A DNA stretch of 64,000 nucleotides from Flavobacteriales bacterium UBA7666 (GCA_002483265.1 DLHO01000026.1:350510-414509); one strand, 5' to 3'. Counted from the first letter of the stretch, positions 1-7,183 are shown. The notes: generated by a model not told the origin, from the sequence alone. A program made the numbers and translations.

Positions 1-1
1 G

Positions 2-418
2 GGACACGTGACCCTGCCGGTAATCGGCTATTACTGTTCCTCCAAATGGGCCTTTGAAGCTATTCATGAAAGTTTGGCAGAAGAAGTGAAACCATTCGGA
101 ATCAAAGTAACAATCATTGAGCCGGGCGCTTACGCCACGGAGTTTGGAAGTCCCGAATCGTTGAAGTTTTCTGAAGGAATGGATTTGTATGCGGATTACA
201 AAGAAGGCTTCTTCGGGCAATTAACAACAATGGAAAGAGGAAATCCCGAAGCTACTCCACAAGCGCTTTTTCAAGTCGTAGATTCTCCAAATCCACCATT
301 GCGTTTTTTCTTGGGAAGCCATAATTTGCCATGGGTACGCAAAGCATACGCAGACAGAATGGAAGAATGGGAGGCTTGGGAATCTGTTTCAAACTCAGCT
401 CAGGACTTACCAAAATAA
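2..418 (+). CDS. SDR-family oxidoreductase, C-terminal part (5' end outside window)
   Basis: This is the C-terminal 138 residues of a short-chain dehydrogenase/reductase, a cytosolic NAD(P)-dependent oxidoreductase of unknown substrate. The reading frame is open from base 2, so the Rossmann half lies outside the window. The catalytic YxxxK signature is visible as YCSSK at visible residues 11-15, followed by the usual helix (WAFEAIHESLAEE) and the IKVTIIEPG strand and turn that follow the active site in this family. The tail is rich in aromatic residues and acidic, as in classical SDRs of about 280 aa. An AraC-type regulator starts 59 bp downstream on the same strand, a common pairing in which the regulator controls the dehydrogenase; that link is inferred. 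The internal GTG and ATG codons in this frame are not believable starts because the active site would lie at the extreme N-terminus. Confidence 0.9.
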   Translation, partial: GHVTLPVIGYYCSSKWAFEAIHESLAEEVKPFGIKVTIIEPGAYATEFGSPESLKFSEGMDLYADYKEGFFGQLTTMERGNPEATPQALFQVVDSPNPPLRFFLGSHNLPWVRKAYADRMEEWEAWESVSNSAQDLPK

Positions 419-477
419 AAAATGTTAATGATAACCGATGGCTTACTTTATTCGGTTATCATTGTTTAAATTTCAGT

Positions 478-1401
478 ATGAAAAAGGAAGAAGTCACTCA
501 CCAACGATTCAACAGTTTATCTGAGGCATTTCATAGTTTTGGATTGCCTGATCCGCAGCATCCCTTGATCGGTTTTATCAATGCTGAAACAAGTCAGACA
601 ATGAGCACTAATTTTCCTCAGTCGCACGCCTTGAATTTTTATAAAATATCTCTCAAACGGCAATTAAGCGGCAAGATCCGTTATGGTCAAACCTATTATG
701 ATTTTGATGGAGGAGGTTTGCTATTTGCTTCCCCGAATCAAATTATCGGGAATCAATCGGGTACAAATCCCGGAGAATGTTCGCAATATACCTTGTTGAT
801 CCATCCTGATTTTTTGTGGAATTACCCGCTGGCAAAAAAGATAAAACAATATGGTTTTTTTTCCTATTCAATCAATGAAGCCTTGCATTTATCGGATAAA
901 GAAAAGGAAACGATTACTTCCATTTTTAAGATCATTGAGGAAGAATTAGACAGTAGAATTGATGATTTTAGTCAGGATGTGATTATTTCTCAAATTGAAT
1001 TATTGCTGAATTATGCAAACCGATTTTACAAACGTCAATTCATTACCCGAAAGGCAGTGAACAATGACTTGCTGGAAAAAGTGGATGAAATTTTAAACAC
1101 CTATTTTGATGACGAAGTTTCTGTCAGACAAGGATTACCAACTGTTCAATACCTTTCAGACAAACTTGCGATCTCGCCAAGTTATTTAAGTGATATGCTG
1201 CGTTCGCTGACCGGACAAAATGCCCAACAGCATATTCACGATAAACTGATCGAAAAAGCAAAAGAGAAATTGTCGATCACCAACTTGTCCGTCACTGAAA
1301 TTGCCTATGAATTGGGCTTCGAATATCCACAATCATTCAGCAAATTGTTCAAAGCAAAAACCAATCTGTCTCCCCTGGAATTCCGAAAAACATTTAATTG
1401 A
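478..1401 (+). CDS. AraC-family transcriptional regulator
   Basis: A 307-aa DNA-binding regulator. The C-terminal ~105 residues (about 203-307) hold the two helix-turn-helix motifs of the AraC/XylS family: first around LPTVQYLSDKLAISPSYLSD, second around SVTEIAYELGFEYPQSFSK, ending with the typical SPLEFRKTF. The N-terminal ~190 residues look like the cupin-type sensing domain of AraC proteins that respond to small molecules. The frame is open upstream to 331 inside the SDR gene, but the ATG at 478 is chosen because it follows the SDR stop and gives the normal family length of about 300 aa. Its likely target is the adjacent dehydrogenase gene; the ligand is unknown. Confidence 0.93.
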   Translation: MKKEEVTHQRFNSLSEAFHSFGLPDPQHPLIGFINAETSQTMSTNFPQSHALNFYKISLKRQLSGKIRYGQTYYDFDGGGLLFASPNQIIGNQSGTNPGECSQYTLLIHPDFLWNYPLAKKIKQYGFFSYSINEALHLSDKEKETITSIFKIIEEELDSRIDDFSQDVIISQIELLLNYANRFYKRQFITRKAVNNDLLEKVDEILNTYFDDEVSVRQGLPTVQYLSDKLAISPSYLSDMLRSLTGQNAQQHIHDKLIEKAKEKLSITNLSVTEIAYELGFEYPQSFSKLFKAKTNLSPLEFRKTFN

Positions 1402-1423
1402 TTAGGACATGGGATTTTTTTTG

Positions 1424-1449
1424 TAGGGACGCGACGCATCGCGTCCCTA
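1424..1449. repeat. GC-rich REP-like palindrome
   Basis: TAGGGACGCGA at 1424-1434, a 4-base loop CGCA, and its exact reverse complement at 1439-1449. A T-run precedes it and an AATTTTTAT run follows, so it can also serve as a bidirectional terminator between the convergent AraC and nitroreductase genes. Its GC-rich arms stand out from the AT-rich surroundings. The TAGGGrCG.../...CGyCCCTA outline is shared with the larger palindrome at 61417-61456, suggesting a REP-like family. Confidence 0.8.
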
Positions 1450-1480
1450 ATTTTTATTCCCCTGTCCGAAATAATTAATT

Positions 1481-2080
1481 TCAAATAACCTCCATAATAT
1501 CCTCCATCTCCAACCTTGATTTTGGTTTTATTGACGGTTGATTAGCATCCTCTGGGTTCCGATACCCAATCGCAACCGCAAAAAGTGGTTTGTACCCGTC
1601 CAGCTTTAAAATATGGGCATATGCTTCCGATTGAATTCCTTCCATCGGTGACGAATCAATTTCCATAGAAGCACAGGCGCTTAAGAAAAATCCGAGGGAA
1701 AGATAAACCTGGTTTTGTAGCCATGATTTAATTTCTGCGTCCGACAAGGGCTGCAGAAACTGATTGTAATATCCAACAGATCCTTCCGGCAGGTGATCGT
1801 TGATCTGCTTCTCAAACTTTGCTATGTCATCAATCGAACTAAAAACAACCAAATGACTGGCATCTTTGATTTTCTGTTCGTTAAAATAGGACACAGCTGC
1901 TAGTTCGTTTTTTACCGTTTCATCCGAAATAATACTAAACCTCCATGGCTGACTATTGATAGAGGATGGACTCAGCCGGAGAATTGCTTTTAATTGTTGA
2001 ATTTTCTCTTCTGAAATTTTTTGGTTGGGATCATACTTCTTTGTCGTGTATCTGTTGTTTGCGAGGTCTGTAAAGTTCAT
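1481..2080 (-). CDS. Nitroreductase family protein (FMN-dependent NAD(P)H oxidoreductase)
   Basis: A 199-aa cytosolic flavoenzyme of the nitroreductase superfamily, which uses NAD(P)H and FMN to reduce nitroaromatics, quinones or similar electrophiles. The N-terminal RYTTKKYDP (about 9-17) supplies the FMN-phosphate binding Arg/Lys region, and SSINSQPWRF (about 38-47) is the classic PSSxNxQPW FMN signature. The C-terminal half has the second conserved block with AIGYRNPED near residue 171. Length is normal for NfsB/YodC-like enzymes. It is transcribed divergently from an HxlR regulator with a 95-bp intergenic region. In Bacillus the pairs YodB/YodC and HypR/HypO have this logic (HxlR regulator with a nitroreductase, responding to quinones or disulfide stress), so the same control is inferred here. 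The physiological substrate cannot be told. Confidence 0.92.
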   Translation of the reverse strand: MNFTDLANNRYTTKKYDPNQKISEEKIQQLKAILRLSPSSINSQPWRFSIISDETVKNELAAVSYFNEQKIKDASHLVVFSSIDDIAKFEKQINDHLPEGSVGYYNQFLQPLSDAEIKSWLQNQVYLSLGFFLSACASMEIDSSPMEGIQSEAYAHILKLDGYKPLFAVAIGYRNPEDANQPSIKPKSRLEMEDIMEVI

Positions 2081-2099
2081 TTGTTTAAAGTTTTTATTT

Positions 2100-2118
2100 A
2101 ACTATCATTTTTATAGTT
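2100..2118. promoter_or_regulatory. Candidate HxlR operator (inverted repeat)
   Basis: AACTAT at 2100-2105 and ATAGTT at 2113-2118 are exact inverted arms separated by 7 bases, placed just downstream of the nitroreductase -7 box and overlapping the -33 of the HxlR gene. A regulator bound here could affect both promoters. Which protein binds is an inference. Confidence 0.4.
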
Positions 2119-2147
2119 GCAAACATAAGTAGTGTGATTTAACTTTG
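2117..2147 (+). promoter_or_regulatory. Bacteroidota-type promoter for the HxlR gene
   Basis: TTG at 2117-2119, a 20-bp spacer, then TAACTTTG at 2140-2147 match the -33 TTG / -7 TAnnTTTG consensus of the Bacteroidota primary sigma factor. The start codon lies 28 bp downstream. Confidence 0.65.
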
Positions 2148-2150
2148 CAA
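2120..2150 (-). promoter_or_regulatory. Bacteroidota-type promoter for the nitroreductase gene
   Basis: On the minus strand TTG (2150-2148), a 20-bp spacer and TATGTTTG (2127-2120) fit the -33/-7 consensus exactly. It occupies the same 31 bp as the opposite-facing HxlR promoter, so the two promoters are interlocked. Confidence 0.65.
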
Positions 2151-2175
2151 TAACGGTTAAAAAGGATAGTAACTC

Positions 2176-2529
2176 ATGTATTGCATAGATAACAAAGAAT
2201 ATCCCTGCAGCACCAGCTTCACAATGAAGTACATAGGTGGAAAATGGAAAGCGGTAATTTTAATTCATCTGATCGAAAAAAAACGATACAATGAATTGAG
2301 AAAAGAACTTCCAATGGTTACGGAAAGAACTCTGAGTTTGCAATTAAAGGAATTGGAATCCGATGGATTGATTACGCGTACAGTTCATACCACCAAACCA
2401 CCACTGAAAGTAGAATACGAATTGACAGAATTCGGCAGAACACTGATTCCCTTGCTAAAATCGATAGCTGATTGGGGAAAGCAAACCGCTGAAAAAAAAC
2501 AGAAAACACCTATTTTGGAGGAAGTTTAA
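2176..2529 (+). CDS. HxlR-family winged-helix regulator
   Basis: A 117-aa winged-helix regulator of the HxlR/MarR-like class. The family core is plain: YIGGKWKAVILIHL (helix 1-2), RYNELRKELPMVTERTLSLQL (recognition helix) and DGLITRTV (wing), then VEYELTEFGRTLIPLL. Cys3 and Cys11 sit ahead of the first helix; Cys11 is at the place where redox-sensing members such as YodB and HypR carry their reactive cysteine. It is divergent from a nitroreductase, and the two promoters overlap, so a thiol- or quinone-responsive switch of that enzyme is the best guess. The ATG at 2176 lies at the expected distance from the -7 box. The family is certain; the signal is inferred. Confidence 0.93.
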   Translation: MYCIDNKEYPCSTSFTMKYIGGKWKAVILIHLIEKKRYNELRKELPMVTERTLSLQLKELESDGLITRTVHTTKPPLKVEYELTEFGRTLIPLLKSIADWGKQTAEKKQKTPILEEV

Positions 2530-2551
2530 ATTTGCCCGGATAAAAAGGATT

Positions 2552-3115
2552 ATGATCAAAGTAGAAGACAGAAGTAAATTGTGGCTTTTCGGAGAGGAAA
2601 CCGAACGGCTTTCTTTTCGAAGACTGGAACCGGGTGATTTTGACACGTGGTTGACTTTTTGCGAAGATTCCTATATCATGCGCTACTTTGCTTTCTCGGA
2701 AACTGATTCTGCTAGTGAAAAATGCCGGAAATGGTTTGATAAAATTGCCTGGAGATATGAGAATCTTCAAGGCGGAATGAATGGCTTAATCGCTAAAGAA
2801 TCTGGAGTTTTTATCGGTCAATGCGGACTCTTGGTTCATTCGGTAGACGATCAGGAAGAACTGGAAATCGGTTATTCCCTAATGCCAGAATCGAGAGGCT
2901 TAGGCTATGCATCAGAAGCTGCAAAAAAATGCCGCGATTTTGCCTTCCAAAACGATTTTACAGATTCAATTATCTCCATTATTCATCCGGATAATTTGGC
3001 TTCGCAACTTGTAGCAATCAAAAACGGAATGAAACTTTCGAAACAAACGACCTACAATGACATGTTCGTTAATGTTTATCGGATTACCAAAGCAGAATGG
3101 AACGAAGTGAAATAA
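2552..3115 (+). CDS. GNAT-family N-acetyltransferase (RimJ/RimL-like)
   Basis: A 187-aa cytosolic acetyl-CoA-dependent acetyltransferase. The start of the fold is ERLSFRRLEPGDFDTW (about 14-29), and the acetyl-CoA binding motif A is ELEIGYSLMPESRGLGYASEA (roughly 107-127) with the RGLGYA pyrophosphate loop. The later block IIHPDNLASQLVAIKNGMKL corresponds to motif B, where a side chain helps release CoA. Substrate is unknown; RimJ/RimL relatives modify protein N-termini or small amines. The ATG is 22 bp after the HxlR stop, and a second GNAT gene begins one base after this stop, so the two GNATs are almost certainly co-translated. They are only distantly related to each other and are not a recent duplication. 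Confidence 0.9.
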   Translation: MIKVEDRSKLWLFGEETERLSFRRLEPGDFDTWLTFCEDSYIMRYFAFSETDSASEKCRKWFDKIAWRYENLQGGMNGLIAKESGVFIGQCGLLVHSVDDQEELEIGYSLMPESRGLGYASEAAKKCRDFAFQNDFTDSIISIIHPDNLASQLVAIKNGMKLSKQTTYNDMFVNVYRITKAEWNEVK

Positions 3116-3116
3116 G

Positions 3117-3665
3117 ATGAAAAAACGTATTGAAACTGAACGATTTATTCTAAGGGAAATCCTTCCTTCCGATGCGGATGGAATGTATTCATTGGATTCA
3201 GATCCTGAAGTACACACCTATTTAGGGAATGAGCCCATTGCAAGTAAAATTCAGGCTGAAGAGACAATTCGTTTTGTCAGACAGCAATATGTTGACCACG
3301 GAATCGGCCGTTGGGCAATCATCAATAAAAAGACAGATGAATTCGTTGGATGGACGGGACTTAAATTCGTGACGGTAGAAACCAATCAGCACATCAACTA
3401 TTATGATCTGGGGTATCGCCTGATCAAAAAATACTGGGGACAAGGAATTGCTTCAGAAACTGCATTGGTTTCATTGGAATTTGCATTTAATGAACTGAAC
3501 CTGAATGAAGTGTTTGCATCTGCTCATGTGGAGAATAGCGCTTCCAATAAAATTCTGAAGAAAGTAGGATTCAAATTCATTGAAATCTATGATTACGATG
3601 GATTGTCCTGCAATTGGTACCGCATTTCGAAAACGGAATGGGAGAAATTCAACCTTAATTCATAG
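3117..3665 (+). CDS. GNAT-family N-acetyltransferase (RimJ/RimL-like)
   Basis: A 182-aa GNAT enzyme that begins one base after the preceding GNAT gene. It opens with the RimJ/RimL-type phrase ETERFILREILPSDADGM, has LGYRLIKKYWGQGIASEA-like motif A (DLGYRLIKKYWGQGIASET, about 100-118) with the QGIA acetyl-CoA loop, and then NEVFASAHVENSASNKILKKVGF, the standard motif B with the conserved Asn and Gly-Phe. The acceptor substrate is not predictable. Its last codons and stop lie in the first copy of a short direct repeat (3657-3689) that recurs after the next gene. Confidence 0.9.
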   Translation: MKKRIETERFILREILPSDADGMYSLDSDPEVHTYLGNEPIASKIQAEETIRFVRQQYVDHGIGRWAIINKKTDEFVGWTGLKFVTVETNQHINYYDLGYRLIKKYWGQGIASETALVSLEFAFNELNLNEVFASAHVENSASNKILKKVGFKFIEIYDYDGLSCNWYRISKTEWEKFNLNS

Positions 3666-3689
3666 TTCGCGAAAATTCAACCGGAGTTT
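3657..3689 (+). repeat. Direct repeat flanking the AHSA1 gene, copy 1
   Basis: AATTCATAG, 11 variable bases, TCAACCGGAGTTT. The same arrangement with the same spacing occurs at 4233-4265 (26 of 33 positions equal). This copy overlaps the last codons of the GNAT gene (Asn-Ser-stop). Confidence 0.6.
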
Positions 3690-3723
3690 TCAAACGATTC
3701 ATTATTTTAGTGAATAAAAGAAT

Positions 3724-4218
3724 ATGGAAGATTTTGATTGGACGTCGTTTACCAGAAGGATAGCTGTTAAAGCAAAACTGTCTGATATTTATAAGGCATG
3801 GACAAGATCGTCCGATATTGAAAAGTGGTTTTTATCTAAGTCAATTTTCCTTGATAAGAACGGAAGGCCTATAAGTGAGAATGAACAAATAGAAAAAGGA
3901 TTTGCCTATGAATGGCGCTGGTATTTGTATGAAGACGTCGAATCCGGTAGAATAACAGAGGCAAACGGAATAGATTTTATTCAGTTTACTTTCGCGGGAG
4001 AATGTTTGGTTGATATTAAACTAACAAGTCAGGATGAATACGTAATCGTGGAACTAACACAAAAAGAGATTCCCACTGACGATGATTCAAAACGTGGAAT
4101 TCGATTGGGGTGCCACACTGGTTGGTCCTTTTTTCTTGTAAATTTAAAATCCGTTTATGAAGGTGGACTTGACCTGAGAAATAAAGACACTAAATTGAAG
4201 GGAATGCTGAATAATTAA
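3724..4218 (+). CDS. AHSA1/SRPBCC-domain protein
   Basis: A 164-aa protein of the SRPBCC (START/Bet v 1-like) superfamily, subgroup AHSA1 (Hsp90 ATPase activator homologue 1 / polyketide-cyclase-like). The family opening is clear: TRRIAVKAKLSDIYKAWTRS (residues 10-29) followed by DIEKWFL, the conserved helix with the Trp-Phe. Later come the curved sheet and a C-terminal helix with GWSFFLVNLKSVYEGG, equivalent to the GW..hhxxLKxxLE signature. Such proteins bind small hydrophobic ligands; no ligand or partner is evident. The gene is bracketed by imperfect direct repeats of about 33 bp (3657-3689 and 4233-4265), an unusual setting suggesting insertion or local duplication. Confidence 0.85.
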   Translation: MEDFDWTSFTRRIAVKAKLSDIYKAWTRSSDIEKWFLSKSIFLDKNGRPISENEQIEKGFAYEWRWYLYEDVESGRITEANGIDFIQFTFAGECLVDIKLTSQDEYVIVELTQKEIPTDDDSKRGIRLGCHTGWSFFLVNLKSVYEGGLDLRNKDTKLKGMLNN

Positions 4219-4232
4219 GTAAATAGACTTTC

Positions 4233-4265
4233 AATTCATAGACTGTTGAAACTCAACCGGAGTTT
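4233..4265 (+). repeat. Direct repeat flanking the AHSA1 gene, copy 2
   Basis: AATTCATAG at 4233-4241, 11 variable bases, TCAACCGGAGTTT at 4253-4265. It lies 15 bp after the AHSA1 stop, 576 bp from copy 1, and upstream of the next gene. Confidence 0.6.
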
Positions 4266-4295
4266 GATTCGTTTTCGTCTTAAATAATTGATCAA

Positions 4296-4754
4296 ATGGC
4301 TGCAATTACAACGGAAATAAGAGATGAATTAATCGTAGCAATGGATCACTTCAAGATTCTTTCAAAACAATTGATCGATAAATTAATTGCGGAAACCGAT
4401 CAGCCTCAGAAATTGGAAATAGCCAAAGGACATTATTACGAAATCGAAAATGCGGAGCTCTTAAACGGAGAGGAGAATCTTTCTGATAATTGGTACTTTG
4501 ATGTACATGGAGAACATTGTCTGTTCAAAAATTTAATCACCAAACAAACACTGGAGGTTTCGCTTGGTGATGAAGAAAGTATTGGAAACCTCGATCCGGC
4601 TTTCTTTTATCATTTTCTGGAAACAACTATTGAGTTTAAACATTTAACTGCACACCTCGGGCATCCATTCAATGGAACGTTGAAAGTGTTTACTGAATTG
4701 GAAGAACAAAACCTGTTGGAGCACATTTCCGGAGTTCAGTTTCGAAAAATCTAA
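4296..4754 (+). CDS. Hypothetical protein, 152 aa
   Basis: A soluble 152-aa protein that I do not recognise with confidence. There is no signal peptide or membrane segment. It begins with a helix (ITTEIRDELIVAMDHFKILSKQ) and has a central block NWYFDVHGEHCLFKNL followed by TKQTLEVSLGDEESIGNLDPAFFYHFL. This resembles small bacterial proteins in which an N-terminal helix is followed by a conserved GEHCxFxN motif; such families are often found next to toxin or immunity genes, but no such neighbour is visible here. It is likely its own transcription unit, with no strong promoter consensus visible. Codon use is like the neighbours. Confidence 0.75.
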   Translation: MAAITTEIRDELIVAMDHFKILSKQLIDKLIAETDQPQKLEIAKGHYYEIENAELLNGEENLSDNWYFDVHGEHCLFKNLITKQTLEVSLGDEESIGNLDPAFFYHFLETTIEFKHLTAHLGHPFNGTLKVFTELEEQNLLEHISGVQFRKI

Positions 4755-4810
4755 AAACAGGAATTTGTTTTCATTAAGAAAATCGTTACTTGTTTGAGTA
4801 ATCCTGATAT

Positions 4811-4880
4811 TTAAGTTTAATAATAATAAATATTTATTGTTTTTCGATAAATATTTATTATTATTGCGTTATAACTTAAA
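4811..4880. promoter_or_regulatory. Large inverted repeat, candidate autoregulatory operator of the DUF2975-HTH operon
   Basis: Two copies of the self-palindrome AATAAATATTTATT (4825-4838 exact; 4846-4859 with the first A replaced by G) form the core of a larger inverted repeat. The 19-base arm ending in AATAATAAATATTTAT pairs with its complement after a 9-10 base loop, and TTAAGTT (4811) with AACTTAA (4873) closes the outside. It lies directly upstream of the ATG at 4890, within likely promoter DNA. Confidence 0.55.
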
Positions 4881-4889
4881 TTCAGCGCA

Positions 4890-5429
4890 ATGAAAAATAC
4901 TGCACTAAAAATTCTGCATGTCCTTTCCTGGATCTTCTTCATAGGTCTATGCTTTGAAGCTGGCGTATTCTTATTTAACACGGTTTTCAGATTTTTTATT
5001 GATCCGGCCGATGCTCACCTTTTTTGGCAGGAAGTCAATTTGACAACTCTCTACAATTTTGATCCGGGTTATTATGTGGTAGAAACTTCCCTGATCACTT
5101 TAGTGGCGATTGCGAAGGCGTGGATGTTTTATTTGATCGTAAAACTTTTTAACGACAAGAAATTTAATCTGGAGAAGCCTTTCAATCAGGAAGTAAGAAA
5201 GTTCATTTCCAATGCGGCTTATCTTTCTCTGGGAATCGGGTTGGTTTCCTCGTGGGCGGTTAATTTTGCCAATTGGTTTGTGGAGCAGGGAGTGAAAATG
5301 CCTGATAGTGAGGCTATGAGTGTAGGCGGAGCAGATGTGTGGTTATTCATGGGAATCGTCCTTTTGGTCATTGCTCAGATCTTCAAGCGCGGAATTGAAA
5401 TCCAGACCGAAAACGAATTAACTGTTTAA
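4890..5429 (+). CDS. DUF2975 family membrane protein
   Basis: A 179-aa inner-membrane protein with four hydrophobic segments, around residues 6-28, 66-88, 105-125 and 148-167. The layout, the FN..TVFRFF loop region and the short C-terminal tail fit the DUF2975 family. DUF2975 genes are characteristically followed by a small YozG-type HTH gene; here that partner starts 3 bp downstream, which is the best support for the call. The function of the pair is not known. A role in sensing at the membrane with the HTH protein as effector is plausible but unproven. The strong double palindrome just upstream is a likely operator for the partner. Confidence 0.85.
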   Translation: MKNTALKILHVLSWIFFIGLCFEAGVFLFNTVFRFFIDPADAHLFWQEVNLTTLYNFDPGYYVVETSLITLVAIAKAWMFYLIVKLFNDKKFNLEKPFNQEVRKFISNAAYLSLGIGLVSSWAVNFANWFVEQGVKMPDSEAMSVGGADVWLFMGIVLLVIAQIFKRGIEIQTENELTV

Positions 5430-5432
5430 GCT

Positions 5433-5636
5433 ATGCCGATTATTGTAAATTTGGATGTGATGATGGCCAAACGGAAAATGTCCCTCAATGAACTTTCCGA
5501 AAAAGTCGATCTCACCTTATCCAATCTCTCGATCCTGAAGACCGGTAAAGCAAAAGCCGTTCGTTTCAGTACACTCGAGGCGATTTGCAAAGTATTGGAT
5601 TGTCAGCCGGGAGATATTTTGGAATTTGTGGATTAA
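5433..5636 (+). CDS. YozG-like small HTH (Cro/C1) regulator
   Basis: A 67-aa XRE-type DNA-binding protein consisting of little more than a helix-turn-helix: VNLDVMMAKRKMSLNELSEK, then VDLTLSNLSILKTGKAKAVR, then FSTLEAICKVLDCQPGDILE. The CQPGDILE ending is typical of the YozG/HTH_26 group. It starts 3 bp after the DUF2975 stop, so the two are co-translated. The protein probably binds the inverted repeat at 4811-4880 and represses or activates its own operon; that is inference from position. Confidence 0.92.
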   Translation: MPIIVNLDVMMAKRKMSLNELSEKVDLTLSNLSILKTGKAKAVRFSTLEAICKVLDCQPGDILEFVD

Positions 5637-5675
5637 GAATAAAACAGGTGATTCTGAATTTTTGAATGGAATTGC

Positions 5676-5683
5676 TAAATTTG
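5676..5683 (+). promoter_or_regulatory. -7 box TAAATTTG upstream of a secreted TPR gene
   Basis: TAAATTTG matches TAnnTTTG and lies about 40 bp before the start of the next gene. No clear TTG is seen at 20 bp upstream, so the -33 half is weak. Confidence 0.4.
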
Positions 5684-5721
5684 AGTATCTCGGAATAATG
5701 AGAGCTTAATTCACCGATTTG

Positions 5722-6864
5722 ATGATGAAAATTGAAACTAAATTTCTGGCTGCACTGCTTTTTACTATTGGTAGCTTCATGACTTTTGCTCAGGATAATA
5801 TAGCTGACGAATTAAAAACGCTGTCGGATAAAAATCAATACAATAAAGTAATTGAACATGCTTCAAAATCCGCCGATTATTCTGCGAAAGCACTTTATTA
5901 TATCGGTATGGCTTATTATATGAAGGAAGATGATATGAACTGTTTGAAGTTTATGGATCTTTCAATTGGTAAATCTTCAAACGATCCGGCACCATATTAT
6001 ATCAAAGCCTCCACATTGAATTACATGCAGAAATACAACGAGGCAATTAAATGCTTTGAATCTGCAATTGGTCTGAAATCAGACGATGCATTGTTTTACA
6101 CTGGTTTGGGTGATTCCTACTATGAACTGGGAAAATTGGATTTGGCTCTGGAAGCGTATCAAAAAGCAACAGCACAAACACCATGTCCCGACAGACCGTA
6201 TTCGTACATTGCTCAGATCTATTCCGACCAAAAAAAAGATGATAAAGCGTTAGAAGCATATTATATTGCTAAATCGAAGATCGATAAATCTTCAGGTTCT
6301 TACATCAACACCTTGTTTAATATCGGGCTTTATGAAGCACTAAAAGGGAATGATGACGAAGCGGAAAAAGCTTTTTTAGAATTACTTCAGCTGGAGCCGG
6401 AAGATTATCATTCCTACGCCAAATTAATCCAGATTTACTACCACAAAAAGGAATATGAGAAAGCAAAACCACTCAAAGATAAATTGTACGAGGCTCACCG
6501 TAAAGGTCTGTTGAAGGATAATTTAGTGGATATGTTCTGTTTTGACCAATTCAAATGCAATGGCAAATTTATTCGTGCTTTTGAACGTTATGAAGAAGGA
6601 TCTAAAGATTTGTATAACAAGCATTTGTTCTATGTGTTGGATGAAAATGAAAAGATCGAATTCAGGATTCAAACAGAATACTCTCCGGTTTCGGTAGAGA
6701 TGGGTGGTTCAAAATACTTGCTTTGTCAAACCAAGGGGGATACACATGGAACCTTTTTGGTTGGATTCAATGATGATTTTAAATACGATGATTTGAAGGA
6801 AAAGGTAATAGATATTGTGGAAGGAAAGTTGAAACCAAGTGCATCGTCAGGACCTTCAAAATAA
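5722..6864 (+). CDS. Secreted or periplasmic TPR protein
   Basis: A 380-aa tetratricopeptide protein. Residues 1-24 form a signal peptide ending near FAQ-D, so it is exported. TPR-like pairs of helices run from about residue 35 to 260, for example SADYSAKALYYIGMAYY, YNEAIKCFESAIGLKSDDA, KLDLALEAYQKATAQ and EKAFLELLQLEPEDYHSYA. The last ~110 residues form a separate domain, including YVLDENEKIEFRIQTEYSPV. TPR arrays mediate protein-protein contacts; no partner is evident. Two adjacent ATG codons are possible starts (5722, 5725); either gives the same mature protein. It probably has its own promoter. The TfoX-like gene follows after 4 bp. Confidence 0.85.
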   Translation: MMKIETKFLAALLFTIGSFMTFAQDNIADELKTLSDKNQYNKVIEHASKSADYSAKALYYIGMAYYMKEDDMNCLKFMDLSIGKSSNDPAPYYIKASTLNYMQKYNEAIKCFESAIGLKSDDALFYTGLGDSYYELGKLDLALEAYQKATAQTPCPDRPYSYIAQIYSDQKKDDKALEAYYIAKSKIDKSSGSYINTLFNIGLYEALKGNDDEAEKAFLELLQLEPEDYHSYAKLIQIYYHKKEYEKAKPLKDKLYEAHRKGLLKDNLVDMFCFDQFKCNGKFIRAFERYEEGSKDLYNKHLFYVLDENEKIEFRIQTEYSPVSVEMGGSKYLLCQTKGDTHGTFLVGFNDDFKYDDLKEKVIDIVEGKLKPSASSGPSK

Positions 6865-6868
6865 GTAC

Positions 6869-7177
6869 ATGACAAAAGAAGAAGAAACTTATCTTTCGAT
6901 CGGTCAGAACCTGGAAGGAGCACAGCAAAGTCAGATGTTTGGCAAACCGTGTTTTAAAGTGAATGGGAAAGCTTTCATGAGCCTTTTCGATAACCAATTA
7001 GTTTTTAAATTAACCGGTGACGCGCATTCAGAAGCTTTGAGCTTGGATGGAACACAATTATTCGACCCTTCAGGCAAAAAAAGACCCATGAAAGAATGGG
7101 TGCAGGTTCCGTTCCACTACCATGAAAAATGGGCCGAATTTGCCAGGAGTGCGATGGAATATGTAAACAACCTATAA
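6869..7177 (+). CDS. TfoX/Sxy-like small protein
   Basis: A 102-aa cytosolic protein. The central pattern MFGKPCFKVNGKAFMSLFDN, then LVFKLTGDAH, then LFDPSGKKRPMKEWVQVP is the signature of a family commonly annotated as TfoX/Sxy-like (related to the TfoX N-terminal domain and to MmcQ/YjbR folds). No catalytic residues are known for the family and the function is unknown; a role in competence as for true Sxy should not be assumed. The ATG at 6869 is chosen because it follows the upstream stop by 4 bp. The DHFR-like gene begins 6 bp downstream, so these small genes probably form one transcription unit. Confidence 0.82.
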   Translation: MTKEEETYLSIGQNLEGAQQSQMFGKPCFKVNGKAFMSLFDNQLVFKLTGDAHSEALSLDGTQLFDPSGKKRPMKEWVQVPFHYHEKWAEFARSAMEYVNNL

Positions 7178-7183
7178 ACGGGA

